Below, in pieces: positions 50,321-62,590 of a stretch of DNA of 64,000 nucleotides (its first letter is position 1; the number at the start of each line of letters is the position of its first letter). The notes under the pieces are model-generated. The model had not been told where the DNA came from and did not search any database. It worked only from the letters and a program-made list of their open reading frames with translations. Where the stretch lies: positions 2,536,862 to 2,600,861 of the forward strand of contig CAJNOP010000020.1 in NCBI GenBank assembly GCA_905250075.1. The letters are read 5' to 3'. The position numbers and the translations under genes are program-made. This stretch comes from Rotaria sp. Silwood1 (lineage: Eukaryota > Rotifera > Eurotatoria > Philodinida > Philodinidae).

Positions 50321-50505
50321 GAGATTAAGAAAATAGAAAACAAGTAAAGATTGATTTTTCTAGTTAATAGTTTGTTGTTGTTATCGCCATACTTGACAAC
50401 AATTTTATATGTTCACTGTCACATTCCATAGAATAAACTATGGATTCGTGCTGATTACTGGAGTTGTTTTTCTTTTGTTTTGCTCATCAATTTATCGTCG
50501 AGAAA
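50321..50505. promoter_or_regulatory. Compact divergent promoter DNAAF10 / GNB5
   Basis: Only 185 bp separate the two start codons. Both 5'UTRs and the promoters must fit here, so it is very probably bidirectional. No TATA box is evident; no motif named. Confidence 0.55.
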
Positions 50506-52217
50506 ATGGCGATTGTAGTTGAACGTACTGTAACTGAATCTATCGATGATCTTGTTCGTGAAGCTGAAGCATTAAAATCTCGACTTGAAGAAGAAAGAGC
50601 AAAATTTAATGATATGGAATGTAAATAACGAGTTCTTTTTTTTTAAATTGTTCATTATTTAAAATGAAATTTTTTTTTCTGTAGTAACAACTGTTGCTGA
50701 AAAACTTGATCCATTACCACCATTTGCAACAAAATCACGACGAATTTTAAAAGGTCATCAAGGAAAAGTATTAGCTCTTGATTGGTGTAATGACAAACGG
50801 CACATGGTTAGTACGTCACAAGATGGAAAATTAATTATTTGGGATGCATTTACAACAAATAAAGAAGTTTGTTTGATTGTAATATAAAAGAAAAAATTTC
50901 ATTTTTATTGATTTTTTAAGCATGCAATTACAATGCCAACAACATGGGTATTAGCTTGTGCTTATTCACCATCAGGAACAACTGTTGCTTGCGGGTATAT
51001 AATATGAATAAAAAAAGAATTATTTAGTTTTTAATTTATTTTATATAGAGGATTGGATAATAAATTAACATTGTATCCATTAAATGCTGATGATGATGCA
51101 AATAAATATAAAAAGGTTGTTGCAACACATTCCAGTTATATATCATCATGTAAATTTATGCATTCAGATCAACAGGTAGTTATTTAAAATTGAACACGAA
51201 ATCTTTTCAGATTATCATGATTTGTTTTTTAAATGTTAAAAGATTATCAGTTATCTTTTCTTCCAACCATAGTCTCCAGTCTGACATATAATCGAAGAAG
51301 AAACTGATAGTTGCGATATTTTGAAACACGCATATCTTATAGTATTGATTATAAATGTTTAATAAATCAATTTTTTTTTGTATTATATTTTAGCTTTTAA
51401 CAGCTAGTGGTGATAGTACAGCAAAATTGTGGGACATAGAAAGTAGTATAGCAATACAAACATTTCAAGGTCATCAAGCTGATGTAATGGATATTGATAT
51501 ATCACCATCGGAAGCTGGAAATATTTTTGTATCTGGAGTATGATAAATTTCTAATGCTTTTGTTTTTATACAAAACGAAAACATTTTTATTAATTTGTTG
51601 TTTAGAGTTCTGATCATATAGTGATGGTATGGGATATTCGAACAGGTGGTTATGTTCAAACATTTGAAGGCCATGAATCAGATGTAAATGCTGTTCGATT
51701 TTATCCAAGTGGTGATGCATTTGTTTCTGCATCTGATGATGCAACTGTAAGAGAGGAAAAATATTTATTTTATTTTAAATTTTCTTTTATTTTCATATTA
51801 TAGTGTCGTCTTTTTGATTTACGTGCTGATCGACAAGTTGCTATATTTAAAAAAGAATCAATTATTTTTGCTTGTAATGCTGTAGATTTTTCATTAAGTG
51901 GTAAGAAATATTTTTAAAAGTTAACTTTTTTTTCTAAAAAAAAAAGTTTATTTCGAATATTTTTAGGTCGACTTCTTTTTGGTGGTTATAGTGATTATTG
52001 TGTTAATGTTTGGGATACATTAAAAGGATCACGTGTAGCTACTTTATATGGTCATGAAAATCGTGTTAGTTCATTGAAACTTTCACCTGATGGCACTGCA
52101 TTGGGTACTGGTTCTTGGGATTGTACAATTCGAGTAAGATTTTGTTTTTCTTTTATTCTTTTCATTGAATTTTTCAAAACACAATATCTTTGATTTTTGT
52201 TTAAGGTATGGGCTTAA
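50506..52217 (+). CDS. GNB5: G-protein subunit beta 5
   Basis: The atypical G-beta that partners R7-family RGS proteins (through their GGL domain) rather than classical G-gamma. Start [20 protein letters not shown], then the N-terminal helix [16 protein letters not shown]. Seven WD40 blades follow: [145 protein letters not shown], ending WDCTIRVWA. EEERAK, TTNKEHA and the KESIIF segment are GNB5-type and not GNB1-4-type. The protein is full length (about 350 residues, the short isoform type). The last exon encodes only VWA and starts at 52206. Confidence 0.96.
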
Positions 52218-54639
52218 TTGTTGATAGTTTATTTTTTTTGTCAAATTCAATAGCAATGAAGAAGTATTATGTGTGTTTTTTTTCTTGCGTATCTCTGTAT
52301 GTGCTTGTTCGACTCAGATTAAAAAAAAATGAAAATTCTAGTCAATGTTGTTTTGTAATCGATGTTTTTATTTTGTATTTTATTTCTTGTATGAAAAGTA
52401 ATATTTATTTGAATAAATACGTATTTCATTGAAATTTAATAGCTCTTGTCATACAACGATTGATACACCACTTGTATGAATATATATTGTTTTTTAACTC
52501 TATTATCGGAAACTAAAGATATATAACATGACAACAAATATAATGCTAATAAACGATAATCGAAAACGATTTGCCGAGAAATGAAGTAGTACTATTCTTT
52601 TCTTAGTTCTTCCTTTTTTTTTCTCCAGTATTTTTACTACTATACGTAAGTTCGATTGTCTGCACTTAGATGAGACGAAGAAAAATCTTGGAGTGAAGTT
52701 TTGATGTTCTTGTTAGTATTAGTACGAATGTTAACCAAAATAAAATATGAAACAAATAAAAAGAAGAAGACGAAGAATATCTCAAGGACCGACCGAGTAT
52801 AAGTACGAGCACTCGATTATAATAGACAATTTTTCTGCTGTTCAAGTATATCTAACAGAAAGGTTTCTAATAAAAAGAAAATCTTATAAAATTTAATTTT
52901 CTATTTAATAATAAAATCAATAGAGAAAAAACAAAAATATAAATCAACTAGTAAGCACTTTTTTCCGAAAAAAACAAGTAAGTTTAAAAAGTTTTATGTT
53001 CATCAATCATAAATCTTTATAGAAATAAAAATAAAATCAATCAAACTATTTTCTTTTTAATTATACAAAAAAAACAATTTCTAATCTATGTAAAATAAAA
53101 CAAACACTAATCCATCTATATATATATCCTTCATGATACTGATTCATTGATGTGTATAAGTCTACCAAAAAAACCTAAACTATGATATTCAATATTCTAA
53201 CTGGTCTCAGACCATTCGATTTCATTTGTGAACTGAAATCTACACGTTTTTCTTTCTCTATCAAAGCACAATTTTGTTATCGTAATGTTTATGTAGAACT
53301 TTGATTATATTACCTAACTCATGGGAAAAGATGTACTTGCTTTGTTTCTCTCTTTAAGCTTATAGTTAGACTCACATGAGAGTAATAACTGACAACATAT
53401 CACAAACTCTATACGGCTTATTTGATCAACTTCATATTTTTAGATGTAACATAATGTAAATCTATAGAAACAGATATTTTTCAACAGATGTAAGCAACAG
53501 AAACATTTTTTTAAATAAGTAAATATATTATTGAGTAAATGCAGAATTTCTGTTTCTATTTTTTTTTCTCCTTTGTTTCCGTATCGAAAACAAGTCAAGA
53601 TCAGTGAATATACATGTAGTAGTTCTTTTCGATAGATGACAGACGACTCTAAATAGATTATTGCGTTCAATCAACTAGAATCGAGAGGGAATTGAATTCG
53701 GCATACTCGCATATATACTCAGTCCAGCAAATAAAATAATAAGTTAGAATGTATACGTCATGACATTTACATTCATTTAGTTTTTAGATTATTGTATATT
53801 GCTTTTTTGATGATCTAACAGAAAAAAAAGTTTTTCACTCGTTTTTTTTTCCTTTTTTTAAAAATATTTATTAAGTTTATATTTGATGACGAATCTTGAA
53901 ATAATGTATTCAACAGTTAATAAAAACGAATACAAGAGACCGAGTGGCCCTCAAGCATTAATCATATTGTTGAAGCTCTGCTAAATTCACTGAAGCAAAT
54001 TTCCTTTCTCTCGAACTTTCTTCCTATGATCTCTTTAGTATATGTTTTACTTATATTTCAAAATTAGATATTTAAGATGTTATATATATATATATCATCT
54101 AAAGAGAAACAAATCATAAAAATAACGTAAGTAAATAAATGCTTTTTTTCTTTATTGAAATATGTAAGTAATAAATGCCAAAAAAAGAAGAAAGGAATTG
54201 TTCTATATCGTCATAGAATCTAATCGACAATTTATCTATAACTAAATTTCAAGATAGACCAGATCGACTTTTCTCTATTTAGTTGTCAATGAATAAAGAA
54301 CATATGACATAAAGTGCTTTTTTTTCTCTCTTTTTTTCCTTGTCTTATTTTTTCCCTTCAGTAAATGCTTCTTTTATAAATTCTATTCGTTCGTCTAACA
54401 ACACAATTAATAAAGAGACTGAAGAGCTAATACATCAACGGAAAGAATAAGTAAGCTTCAAATAATTCACTTTTTTTTGTTGTATTGTAAGATTTATGTT
54501 TCATAATTCGAAATCTCAATTGTCTTTTATTGTTATAATCTATCGAAGACATATGTCATTTTTCATTTTCTAGATTATTAATTCAATGATGAAAATTATT
54601 TTAATCTAAACAGAAATAGTTAAATATTATATCGATCAA
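52218..54639. other. Intergenic spacer GNB5-GPCR
   Basis: No exon recognised. It includes the GNB5 3'UTR (AATAAA-type signal near 52411), many poly-A/T runs and a TATATA stretch near 54080. The end should contain the GPCR promoter. Confidence 0.5.
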
Positions 54640-57322
54640 ATGGGTGACGACTTATTGATTTGTTTTGCATCATGTCAAAATACTAATAATAGTGGTGCTT
54701 TTGTTGGAAATGATTCGTACGATTTAGAATGCATAACACAATGCTCACAAATTGTTCCAACATTATATCAGCATACATCAGAGAAGTATATAAAAGACAT
54801 ATTGATTATAATAACAAAAAACGAATATTAGATACTTTCATGGGACTATGAAAAGAAATCGACTTTCCATTCACTTTAGGTTTTAGTAACTTTATTGACT
54901 TAAGTTGAATTTTTTCCTTAATGGGTCTTTGTATTGATGCAAGATAGAAAACATAATGGATCTAAACATCATAATGGAGACGAAACATCTGACGCCTTAG
55001 TGCGAATTGACAAGCAAAGAAACATGTCCTTTACAATACGTCAAGTGTTTTATCTATAAAGATAATGTTGAAGAAAATGGAGGTACTTAAAAACTGAAAA
55101 TGTTTCTTTTTTTAAGTTCACACTATCCCTTGGTACATCCAAAGATTCCATTTTTGTCAAACTTTTAACTTTTGAGCGAAATATATGAGAATGTTGATCA
55201 GGATATCTATGATATATATATATCCATAAAAATATTTCTATTCTTATTTTGAAAAGTTTCAAGGAGATGTGCTGAAAGTTTCTGAAGTCCTATGTATAAA
55301 TATTCTTAAGTGAATCTAAATAAAACATAAAACTTTGAATAACTCCATTGGCTATTAATTGTATGTATAATTTAGAGCACACTCTCACATACCTTGACGG
55401 GTTTTAATAAATGATATATCGAATAGACATATATCATATTGATATTGGATAATAAGTAGATAACATCAAGAAGAAAAAGTTCTTTTGGTTTTTCTCTAAA
55501 CCCATTGTTGTGTGAACGAAGAATGACAGAGCAAAGTCTATTTCAATGTGTTCTTTTTTTTTCTAGAGAACTGCGTTTTCCTTCGTTCGATAGTATAATA
55601 CCGGTTCCCTCACATAAGGAAAAAAAGATTTGTCCGTTTGGATCAATAAATAGAAATTGGCTGGAGTTTCTTTTAGAAAACTCGAGGTATTGTTGGTAAA
55701 ATTTCCAGGCGTCTAATTTATTCCAAGATCTGTAGCTGGAAATTTATTAGGAATAAAAATTGCAGGCACAACAGGTTCATTTAGAATCATAATTTCTGTA
55801 AAAGCTCTTGAAGCTTGCAGTTCGGAGACATAAAAGAAATCTCGTAAGTTTACTCATTATTGAAAATTGCTTTTTGAATATGAAGAAGTGTTTTAATATC
55901 AAATATATATATATATACATATATATATTTATTATTTTTTTCTAAGGTATACATATATATTTAAAATAATTGCTGTTGTTCTTATTACATTTGGTTTAAT
56001 TGGCAAAGTTTTTAATTGTATTATTTTTCTTCGAAAACCGGTTTGTATTCTATTTATATCCATAATAAATTTTCTAATGAAATTTATTCTGTTTATATAA
56101 ATTTAAGCTTCGTGGTACATCAACTGGTTTACTTCTATTCTTAAAAACCATATTCGATTTTGTTCCACTTGTATGGACATTTGTGTTTGATACAAAATTT
56201 TTTGTTGAAGATGAACAAATAAATGGTTCGAGATTAATATGTACATTATCACGTAGTAGTGAAATATTTGTTTCATGGTCAATTGGTTTTGTTATACTTG
56301 CTTGTACAGTACGTCTTGCTACAATATTACATTCAAAATATTTACCACAGCCAACACGTTTTCGTGTATTTATACTTATTTTATTAATGATGTTATGTGG
56401 TCTTATGTATAATTGGCATGTTTTTTATTATCCAAGTCTTGTTCAAACAATTTTAAGTGAACATAAAAATCGTACATTTACTTATTGTAATATCTTATTT
56501 GGACGTCAAATAGGATATTTTTCATATGGTGGTTTTCAATCTACACAAGAATTATTATATAATGCTCCAGTAGTTAATTTTATTGTTTCATCATTAATTC
56601 CATTTGCAATAGTTGCATCAACAAATATTGTTATTATTGTACGTGTATTAAAAAATCCAACATCAAATCATCTAACAAAAATGAATTCTATTAATAATGG
56701 TTATTGTAATCAATCAGTAAAACATTTTCGTAATTCAGATACAATGCGTTCATCATTAAAAACGCCAACAAATATAACCAAAAAAGATGTTAGTTATGAA
56801 ACAACAATAACATTAACAACAAGTTGTGTATTTTTAACAACAAATAGTATAGCAAGTACTTATGTGTATGTTAAATCAAGTCATCGTTCAAATCGTTCAC
56901 GTTTAACAGAAGATGTTAAAACATCAAATGTTTATCTTATTTTACGTATGTTAACATTAATTGATACAGTTTTAGAATTTTATATTTATTTTTTAACGGG
57001 GAAAAAATTTCGTCAAGAAGTTTGTCATGTTATTCGTGAAATTTTTCAACATACACCATTAAGACATTTTTTTAAATTTACACGTTTAACAAATAATGAT
57101 ACAAATAATGAGCGACAACAAAAAAAACTATCTGAAAAACAACTACAACAAGAAAATCATACACATTATTTAAATTTAATACAATCAGCAACAACAACAA
57201 CAACGACGACAACAATGTCAAGAGGAAGCAGTCATATTGATTCACCACGAAGACATAAAACAATGAACTTACAATGGTATGACACTGAAGAATCACTTGA
57301 TAGAATTGAGAGCACCGTTTGA
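54640..57322 (+). CDS. Orphan rhodopsin-like GPCR (peptide-receptor type)
   Basis: Three exons in phase: 54640-54785, 55947-56040, 56108-57322, giving 484 residues. Exon 1 encodes an extracellular N-terminus with candidate N-glycosylation sites (NNS, NDS) and four Cys. Exon 2 holds TM1 (IIAVVLITFGLIGKVFNCII, with the GxxGN-like GLIGKVFN). Exon 3 holds TM2-TM7: TM2 GLLLFLKTIFDFVPLVWTF, Cys before TM3 (RLICTLSRSSEIFVSWSIG), and TM7 LILRMLTLIDTVLEFYIYFL followed by helix-8-like GKKFRQEV. The DRY box is replaced by CTVRLAT, and NPxxY by DTVLEFYIY. A long third intracellular loop and a Thr-repeat (ACA/ACG)n in the C-tail (57190-57220) are present. It resembles FMRFamide/neuropeptide-receptor-like families expanded in rotifers (inference). 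Intron 1 is unusually long (1161 nt). Confidence 0.8.
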
Positions 57323-59029
57323 TAAATGTTTTTGTCATTAATATTTTTTTTAATATTAATTTCTTATGTTGCTAGAAACAAAAATCCTAATTAACAAACT
57401 GAAATTTTTTTTTTTATCATGTTTGGATAATTTAACACGAAAAAATTATATTGATGGCTTTCTACTTAGATGACCTATATTAATGTGCCTTAATAATATT
57501 TCCCTTCAAGCAAAAGAGAAACCAAGCTAAGTGATGCATGATTACTTGTCTGAAATCATTGCAACGTACAATAGCCTATGTTAATAGAGAACAGATGAAA
57601 GTCCACTTTAATAGATTAGATTAAATTGGTGCAGGCATGTATCGGGATCGAACCATTCAATCTTGGGCTTGGTGAATGAGGATGTAGTTCTCTCTTTCAT
57701 TAGCAAATAATGATTATTAATGAAGTTTGATTCAAAGTTTTCAAGCTCTAGGAATCTGAAGCTACAGTCAGTTTGCTGAGATACCAATTATAAATTCACA
57801 TGTTTCCACTACGAACACTTCCGATCAAAATTTATAACAGATCGTTACTTTCTTAAGATAGACTTTCTTTGATTAAAATAATAGACTTGAAAATTTTACA
57901 AAGATGCTGATCAAATTGAAGTCCTCGATTCGAAAAACTTTGGATTGAACTTTGCAAACAAATAAGCGTTATTTTCTCAAGATAAGACACCTTTAACTGA
58001 AATCGAGACTGACCTCGACCAAACTGGCACTTTTGATCTCAATATATGCCTATATCCATATAATTTATTGAAAAAAAACACCATAAACAGTATAACGAAG
58101 CATAACTATTGATATTTTATCAAGATTATATACATAATTTCAAAATAACAATTCAATAGTAAAGAAAACTGTTCTATTTTTTTTCTAAGTCTTTATTGCA
58201 TAATAGTATGTTGAAAATAAATGCGTGTGTTGAATAATATATTATTCATTCAGAAATCATGGTGTTAAAATGGCTAGCATAATAAATCTTCATAGTAGCT
58301 GAGAATCTTCTTCTATACGAAGAAAATCCCGATGTTTTTTTTTCTGAACAAAAATTATTTTGGGTGTTTTATACAATTTTTCAATGTGTTTCTATCAGTG
58401 TTTAATATTCAATCAAAAAACGGCGATAAAATTAGAAATATTGTCATCTGCTAATAAAATCTATGAAAGTTAATGCTGTCACTACTCAATATGGTTATGA
58501 GATTACGACCAAATATAGTAGTACACCAAGGTACTTGATTATATGCACCCGTAGACTTTATCTTTCCGTTCTTTGTGACGTGTACAAAGACGGTTAGACT
58601 TGTAATCTATAAAGAATCATATGCTGTCATACAACAGGCAAGAACAAAAACTTATTTTGCTCATATTTGCAATATTCCATGGAAATAAATAGGAATTATC
58701 AAGTATTTGTGATGTTCTGAATTCAATACATACTATTTCATTAGATGAATTCTTTATGATCATAGCAATTGTTCTATTAATTTATTTCATATCATTGATG
58801 CATTCCTTTTTTTTGACATGTATCAAGAGATTTCCATTCTTTGACGAATTCTATTGAAATTAACACATTGTAGTTTACAATAGAGGAAGCAAGCTTATAT
58901 GTCGAAAGAAATAAAGATGTGTCAGAACATGTGGAACATGTCGTAATCATTTCTGAATCATTTGTAATTTGTCACTGAATTTTGTCTTTGTATTGAAAAG
59001 AAAAAAACCTCATTTGCGTTCATGATGAT
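57323..59029. other. Gene-poor flank downstream of the GPCR
   Basis: No exon recognised. It contains a tRNA-type box B on the minus strand (about 57645-57655) and one copy of a dispersed repeat (about 58690-58890). The GPCR 3'UTR occupies its start. Confidence 0.45.
58690..58890. repeat. Dispersed repeat copy, pair of 61440-61620
   Basis: TTGACATGTATCAAGAGATT and CCATTCTTTGACGAATTCTA align with GTCAACATGCATCAAAAGAT and TCATTTCTTCGACAAGTTTTA at 61520-61575, followed by ACAATAGAGG against TCTAGATGAGG. The copies are in the same orientation, diverged, and without open frame. Confidence 0.5.
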
Positions 59030-59765
59030 TATGATGATGATAATGATGATGATGATTAGCATATATTTTGAATTGTTTTCTGGCTATATGTAGATTGACG
59101 AACTATACTCAATTCTCGATCAATCAAGCGAAAATCGGATGTTCCACGCATTAATAAAAATAGACCATTACTTGCTAGTCGTGCAATAATTTTATCGATG
59201 TAACTGATTGTTTTACAGATAGATGACACTTGTGAGAGATCAAATTAATTTCTATTTGATTCTTCAGTTTTAATTCTATTATTGTTGATCACTAACGATC
59301 CATTTTTAAAATCAGACAAAATCTATTCGAATTTTTTCCATGTCTTTTCGGAAATTCCGAACTATTGAAATTAATAAATTAGTATTTTGTCTAGTTGCAT
59401 TTTGTTCATGAATTATTTCTACTACTTAAAAGTTGCAATTTATCTGGTTTATTGTTTTCGTTGTTGGTCAACTTCTTTAACAGCATATCCTTCTCATTCA
59501 CGGCAATTTAGTTTGAAAATATGGTTAATTTTATTATGACAGTCATCACAATATTGTTCAAGTTTTTGATGGCAATTAATAGTACTGTTGTCAATATTGA
59601 CAGTTTTAAGTCGGTCGCCAAGTATAACTAATTTGATAAGCCAAAAGATTTAATTGAGCGTTATGTATATCTTGACGTTCCTTTAAATAAAGTCGACATG
59701 GATTTTGATTACAATAACAGTGAAGTGTGCACGATTCACATTTGAAAAATTTGATGGTACAAGTT
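59030..59765 (-). pseudogene. Decayed zinc-finger/coiled-coil gene with His-rich tail
   Basis: Read on the minus strand: a Cys/His block KCESCTLHCYCNQNPC with LYLKERQDIHNAQLNLLAYQ (about 59755-59640), then in another frame TVNIDNSTINCHQKLEQYC and CHNKINHIFKLNC, GYAVKEVDQQRKQ with a stop, SIVRNFRKDMEKIRIDFV, and KIIARLASNGLFLLMRG with TSDFRLIDRELSIVRQ. It ends, after another shift in an A-run, with ANHHHHYHHHNHHERK and a stop. The frame is lost at least four times by stops or shifts, so it is a pseudogene. The start resembles a B-box-like zinc finger leading into a coiled coil (TRIM-like layout). I believe similar proteins exist as multicopy bdelloid genes, but this is recollection, not a search. 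Confidence 0.6.
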
Positions 59766-60044
59766 TTTGATATAATACGAGAATACTTATATCGATACGT
59801 ATCAACGTTATTTGGAAAACATAAAATCAGAAGTGACCCTCATAATTTTCATACGAAGTAATATATATTCGTAAAAGAAAAGAAGCTCTCTATGGAATTT
59901 GAACGACAAGTGGAAGTTAATGCTTTTACATTCTTCCTATGCAATAAATGATATTTCAATGACAAATGAAAATGATTTTAAATATCAACCCTATCGAAAT
60001 TTTAATTCATGAATTTTAGTGAGAAAAAAGGATCTTATACACAG

Positions 60045-60395
60045 AAAAATAATCAACAGAATATGATAATTTCATTGTTGGTTTAAATGTTTGCAATGCA
60101 GTAAGGTTATTGATCAAATTTGAAATAAATTTCATAAAATTGCATTTTCTGAAAATCAATCTGATTTATTGAGGACATTTTGTTTCCGTGTTGATAGTCA
60201 GCAGCAAAAATAAAAGATTCTCAGAAAACGTTTTCATCTGTAGAATTTTGTGAAGCTTGTTGCGCTGATCATTTTATTAAGAAAAATACTTACCTATACT
60301 CAATAAGTCATGTTGTTAAAGTCGTCATAGTCGAGGACGTTAACTACCTCTTAGTAATAGTCAGTAACGACAGAAGTTTTTGAGTACTTTAATTC
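60045..60395 (+). pseudogene. Decayed zinc-finger gene fragment
   Basis: The plus strand reads FHCWFKCLQCSKVIDQI, then a stop. After a frame change comes KDSQKTFSSVEFCEACCADH, followed by FIKKNTYLYSISHVVKVVIV and a stop at 60388. The C..C..C and FCxxCCxxH patterns look like a degenerate zinc-binding module. Two blocks in different frames with stops between them indicate decay; neither end of the gene is visible. It lies 280 bp from, and opposite in strand to, the other decayed zinc-finger gene. Confidence 0.5.
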
Positions 60396-61656
60396 TAACA
60401 CTATGACTTCTTGAATAAATTTGAATATTTTTTTAAATCGACATCATCAGCACAATGAACTTCAGAAAAATCTACAGATAAAAGTTTGTCGTTGATAGTA
60501 TGCAAAATGAAAAAATATATAAGCTAACTCAACAATTTTACTATTTTCTACTGATGGACTAAAACAAAGAATTTTGAAAAATAAATCAAGTTAGAATTTT
60601 GAATATCATATATTATCCAATACAAAATGAAAAGGATAATCTATAGAACTCTAATATGCTTTAACTTCATGTTTTTTTCAAAAGATAAAATGAATATTGA
60701 AATAAATAATTAGAGAACTATGTTTATTTGGTTTTAATAGCTTTCAATAAGTTTAGCAACTGATCAGATATCGATTTGTACATGAAAGACAACGATTACC
60801 ATACATAAATTAATTAGTAAAATAAATAGAGTTCATGATTTTCTGTTACTAGTATATTGCTTTGCTCTGTTTTATTCTGAGAAATACTTTCTCGATAGTT
60901 TGATAGGAACTGCATCCATCAGATGCCAAAAATTAGCACTTCAACTATTCTTTTGCCTGTATTACAATGATTTAGTCATAATACAACAGATAGTAATTAA
61001 TGTCATATCACCTTGAAAGTGTCAAAATCAATGTCTCTTTAAATACTTTCGTCTGTTGATAGAGTAACATTTGTTAAATGTTAAGTATTTTTTTTTATCA
61101 TGATTATGATGAGACAATAACCTTTTGTCTGCCATTAATTCATAGTTTATCTTTAAACAGGAAAACAAAAAAAACCGCCTACATGTCAAAACCAATCAAA
61201 GTTAACAACAGTAGTAATGTTTATTGCTAGTGTGTCAGATGTGAACATATTTGCACATCAAAATGGTGATTTTACTCCCAGTTCTTCATTCTTCTTTTTT
61301 ATATATAAAAAACAATCAATGTAGACATCAGTTGCCACCCACCGAGGATCTACTAAAACAACAATTTTTCCTATATTCTTAATATCTAAGTGGCATAGCT
61401 ACAGCTGATCAAAAGTTATCAAACTTTTGAATTTTATACGATATACTTTATTAAACAAATTCTATATTATCAAGAAGATAGAATTATGATTATAACTCAT
61501 TTTATGGACTCATTTTGTTTGTCAACATGCATCAAAAGATTTTCATTTCTTCGACAAGTTTTATTGTAGACAACGGGCTATATTCTGTTCTAGATGAGGT
61601 ATGTTGATATCTCGAAAACAGTAAAGAAATGTCAAAATAGATGCATGAATATGAAA
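60396..61656. other. Gene-poor stretch before the foldback
   Basis: No exon recognised on either strand. It contains the second copy of the repeat described at 58690-58890 (here about 61440-61620), immediately left of the foldback. Confidence 0.45.
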
Positions 61657-62227
61657 CTATTCCATTGGCGCATAAGTTCTGAGAGTTTGGATCAGTAGAA
61701 TAATATCGCCAATATAAAACTACATTTTAAGGAAAGTAATTATATCTTCTGATAGCGCTCGGAATTCTCTATCACCCTGTGTATTTAAGTCTTGACTTGA
61801 ACTTATTTGCTGAAAAATATTTTGAATACAATGAAGACACCTTCACCCTCATTGACAATGTTCGAAATATTTCTCAGCAAATAAGTTCAAGTCAAGAACT
61901 GAATACACACGGCGATAGAGAATTTCAAGAGCTCTCAGAATATATAATTACTTTTCTAAAAAACGGATTACTATATAGATAAAAATTTTTAAAACACATG
62001 AGAAAAGAAGAAAAAATGAAGTTTGTGGGAATCTGAGGGCGAGAGTGTCATCACTGTACTCAAACTATTTTCAGCAAATAAATGGAAGTCAAGACTTAAA
62101 TATACAGGGTGATAGAGTATTCCGAGCGCTATCAGAATATATAATTACTTTCCTTAAAATAAAGTTTTATATTGGCGATATTATTCTACTGATCCAAACT
62201 CTCAGAACTTATGCGCCAATGGAATAG
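61657..62227. repeat. Foldback built from three copies of one exon-like unit
   Basis: The left arm (61657-61858) is the reverse complement of the right arm (62035-62227), almost perfectly for the first 110 bp (CTATTCCATTGGCGCATAAG at both outer ends). A third, shorter copy (61866-61985) lies between, in the same orientation as the right arm, so the order is inverted, direct, direct. Each copy has a TTTTCAG- or TTCTCAG-type 3' splice site followed by an open segment: ISSSQELNTHGDREFQELSE, then YIITFLK in the middle copy; INGSQDLNIQGDRVFRALSE, then YIITFLK in the right copy, which continues to GDIILLIQTLRTYAPME and a stop. Many middle/right differences are synonymous. The product is not recognised. 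Confidence 0.85.
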
Positions 62228-62590
62228 CTTCTGAGCTTGTTTGCAAGTTTTCAATTACTGTCATTTTTCTTGTTGATTACAAAACATGAAATTTTCATTA
62301 ATTATAATTAATTGATTTAACTTTGATCGCTAACATATGCTCCGAATTTTTTCTTTTTTCCATGCGCTACTTCGCCCACTTATATGCATATTTATTATTC
62401 AACACAAAGTCGACATTTGATGAATTAACAAAAAACGATCACTAATAACAAATGATGCATAAATTTTTTTCAGGGGATAATCAATTTTTCTAAGGAATGA
62501 TACAAATTTTTCAAGACTACTATGATGTTTGTCTGTATTTTCAATTTTTATCAAATTGTAACTAATCACTAGTCGTTGTTTTTGTTAATA

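Noticed and set aside
55505-55699. Open frame inside GPCR intron 1
   Set aside because: No homology recognised, and splicing exon 54640-54785 directly to 55947 gives a correct phase and a sensible N-terminus.
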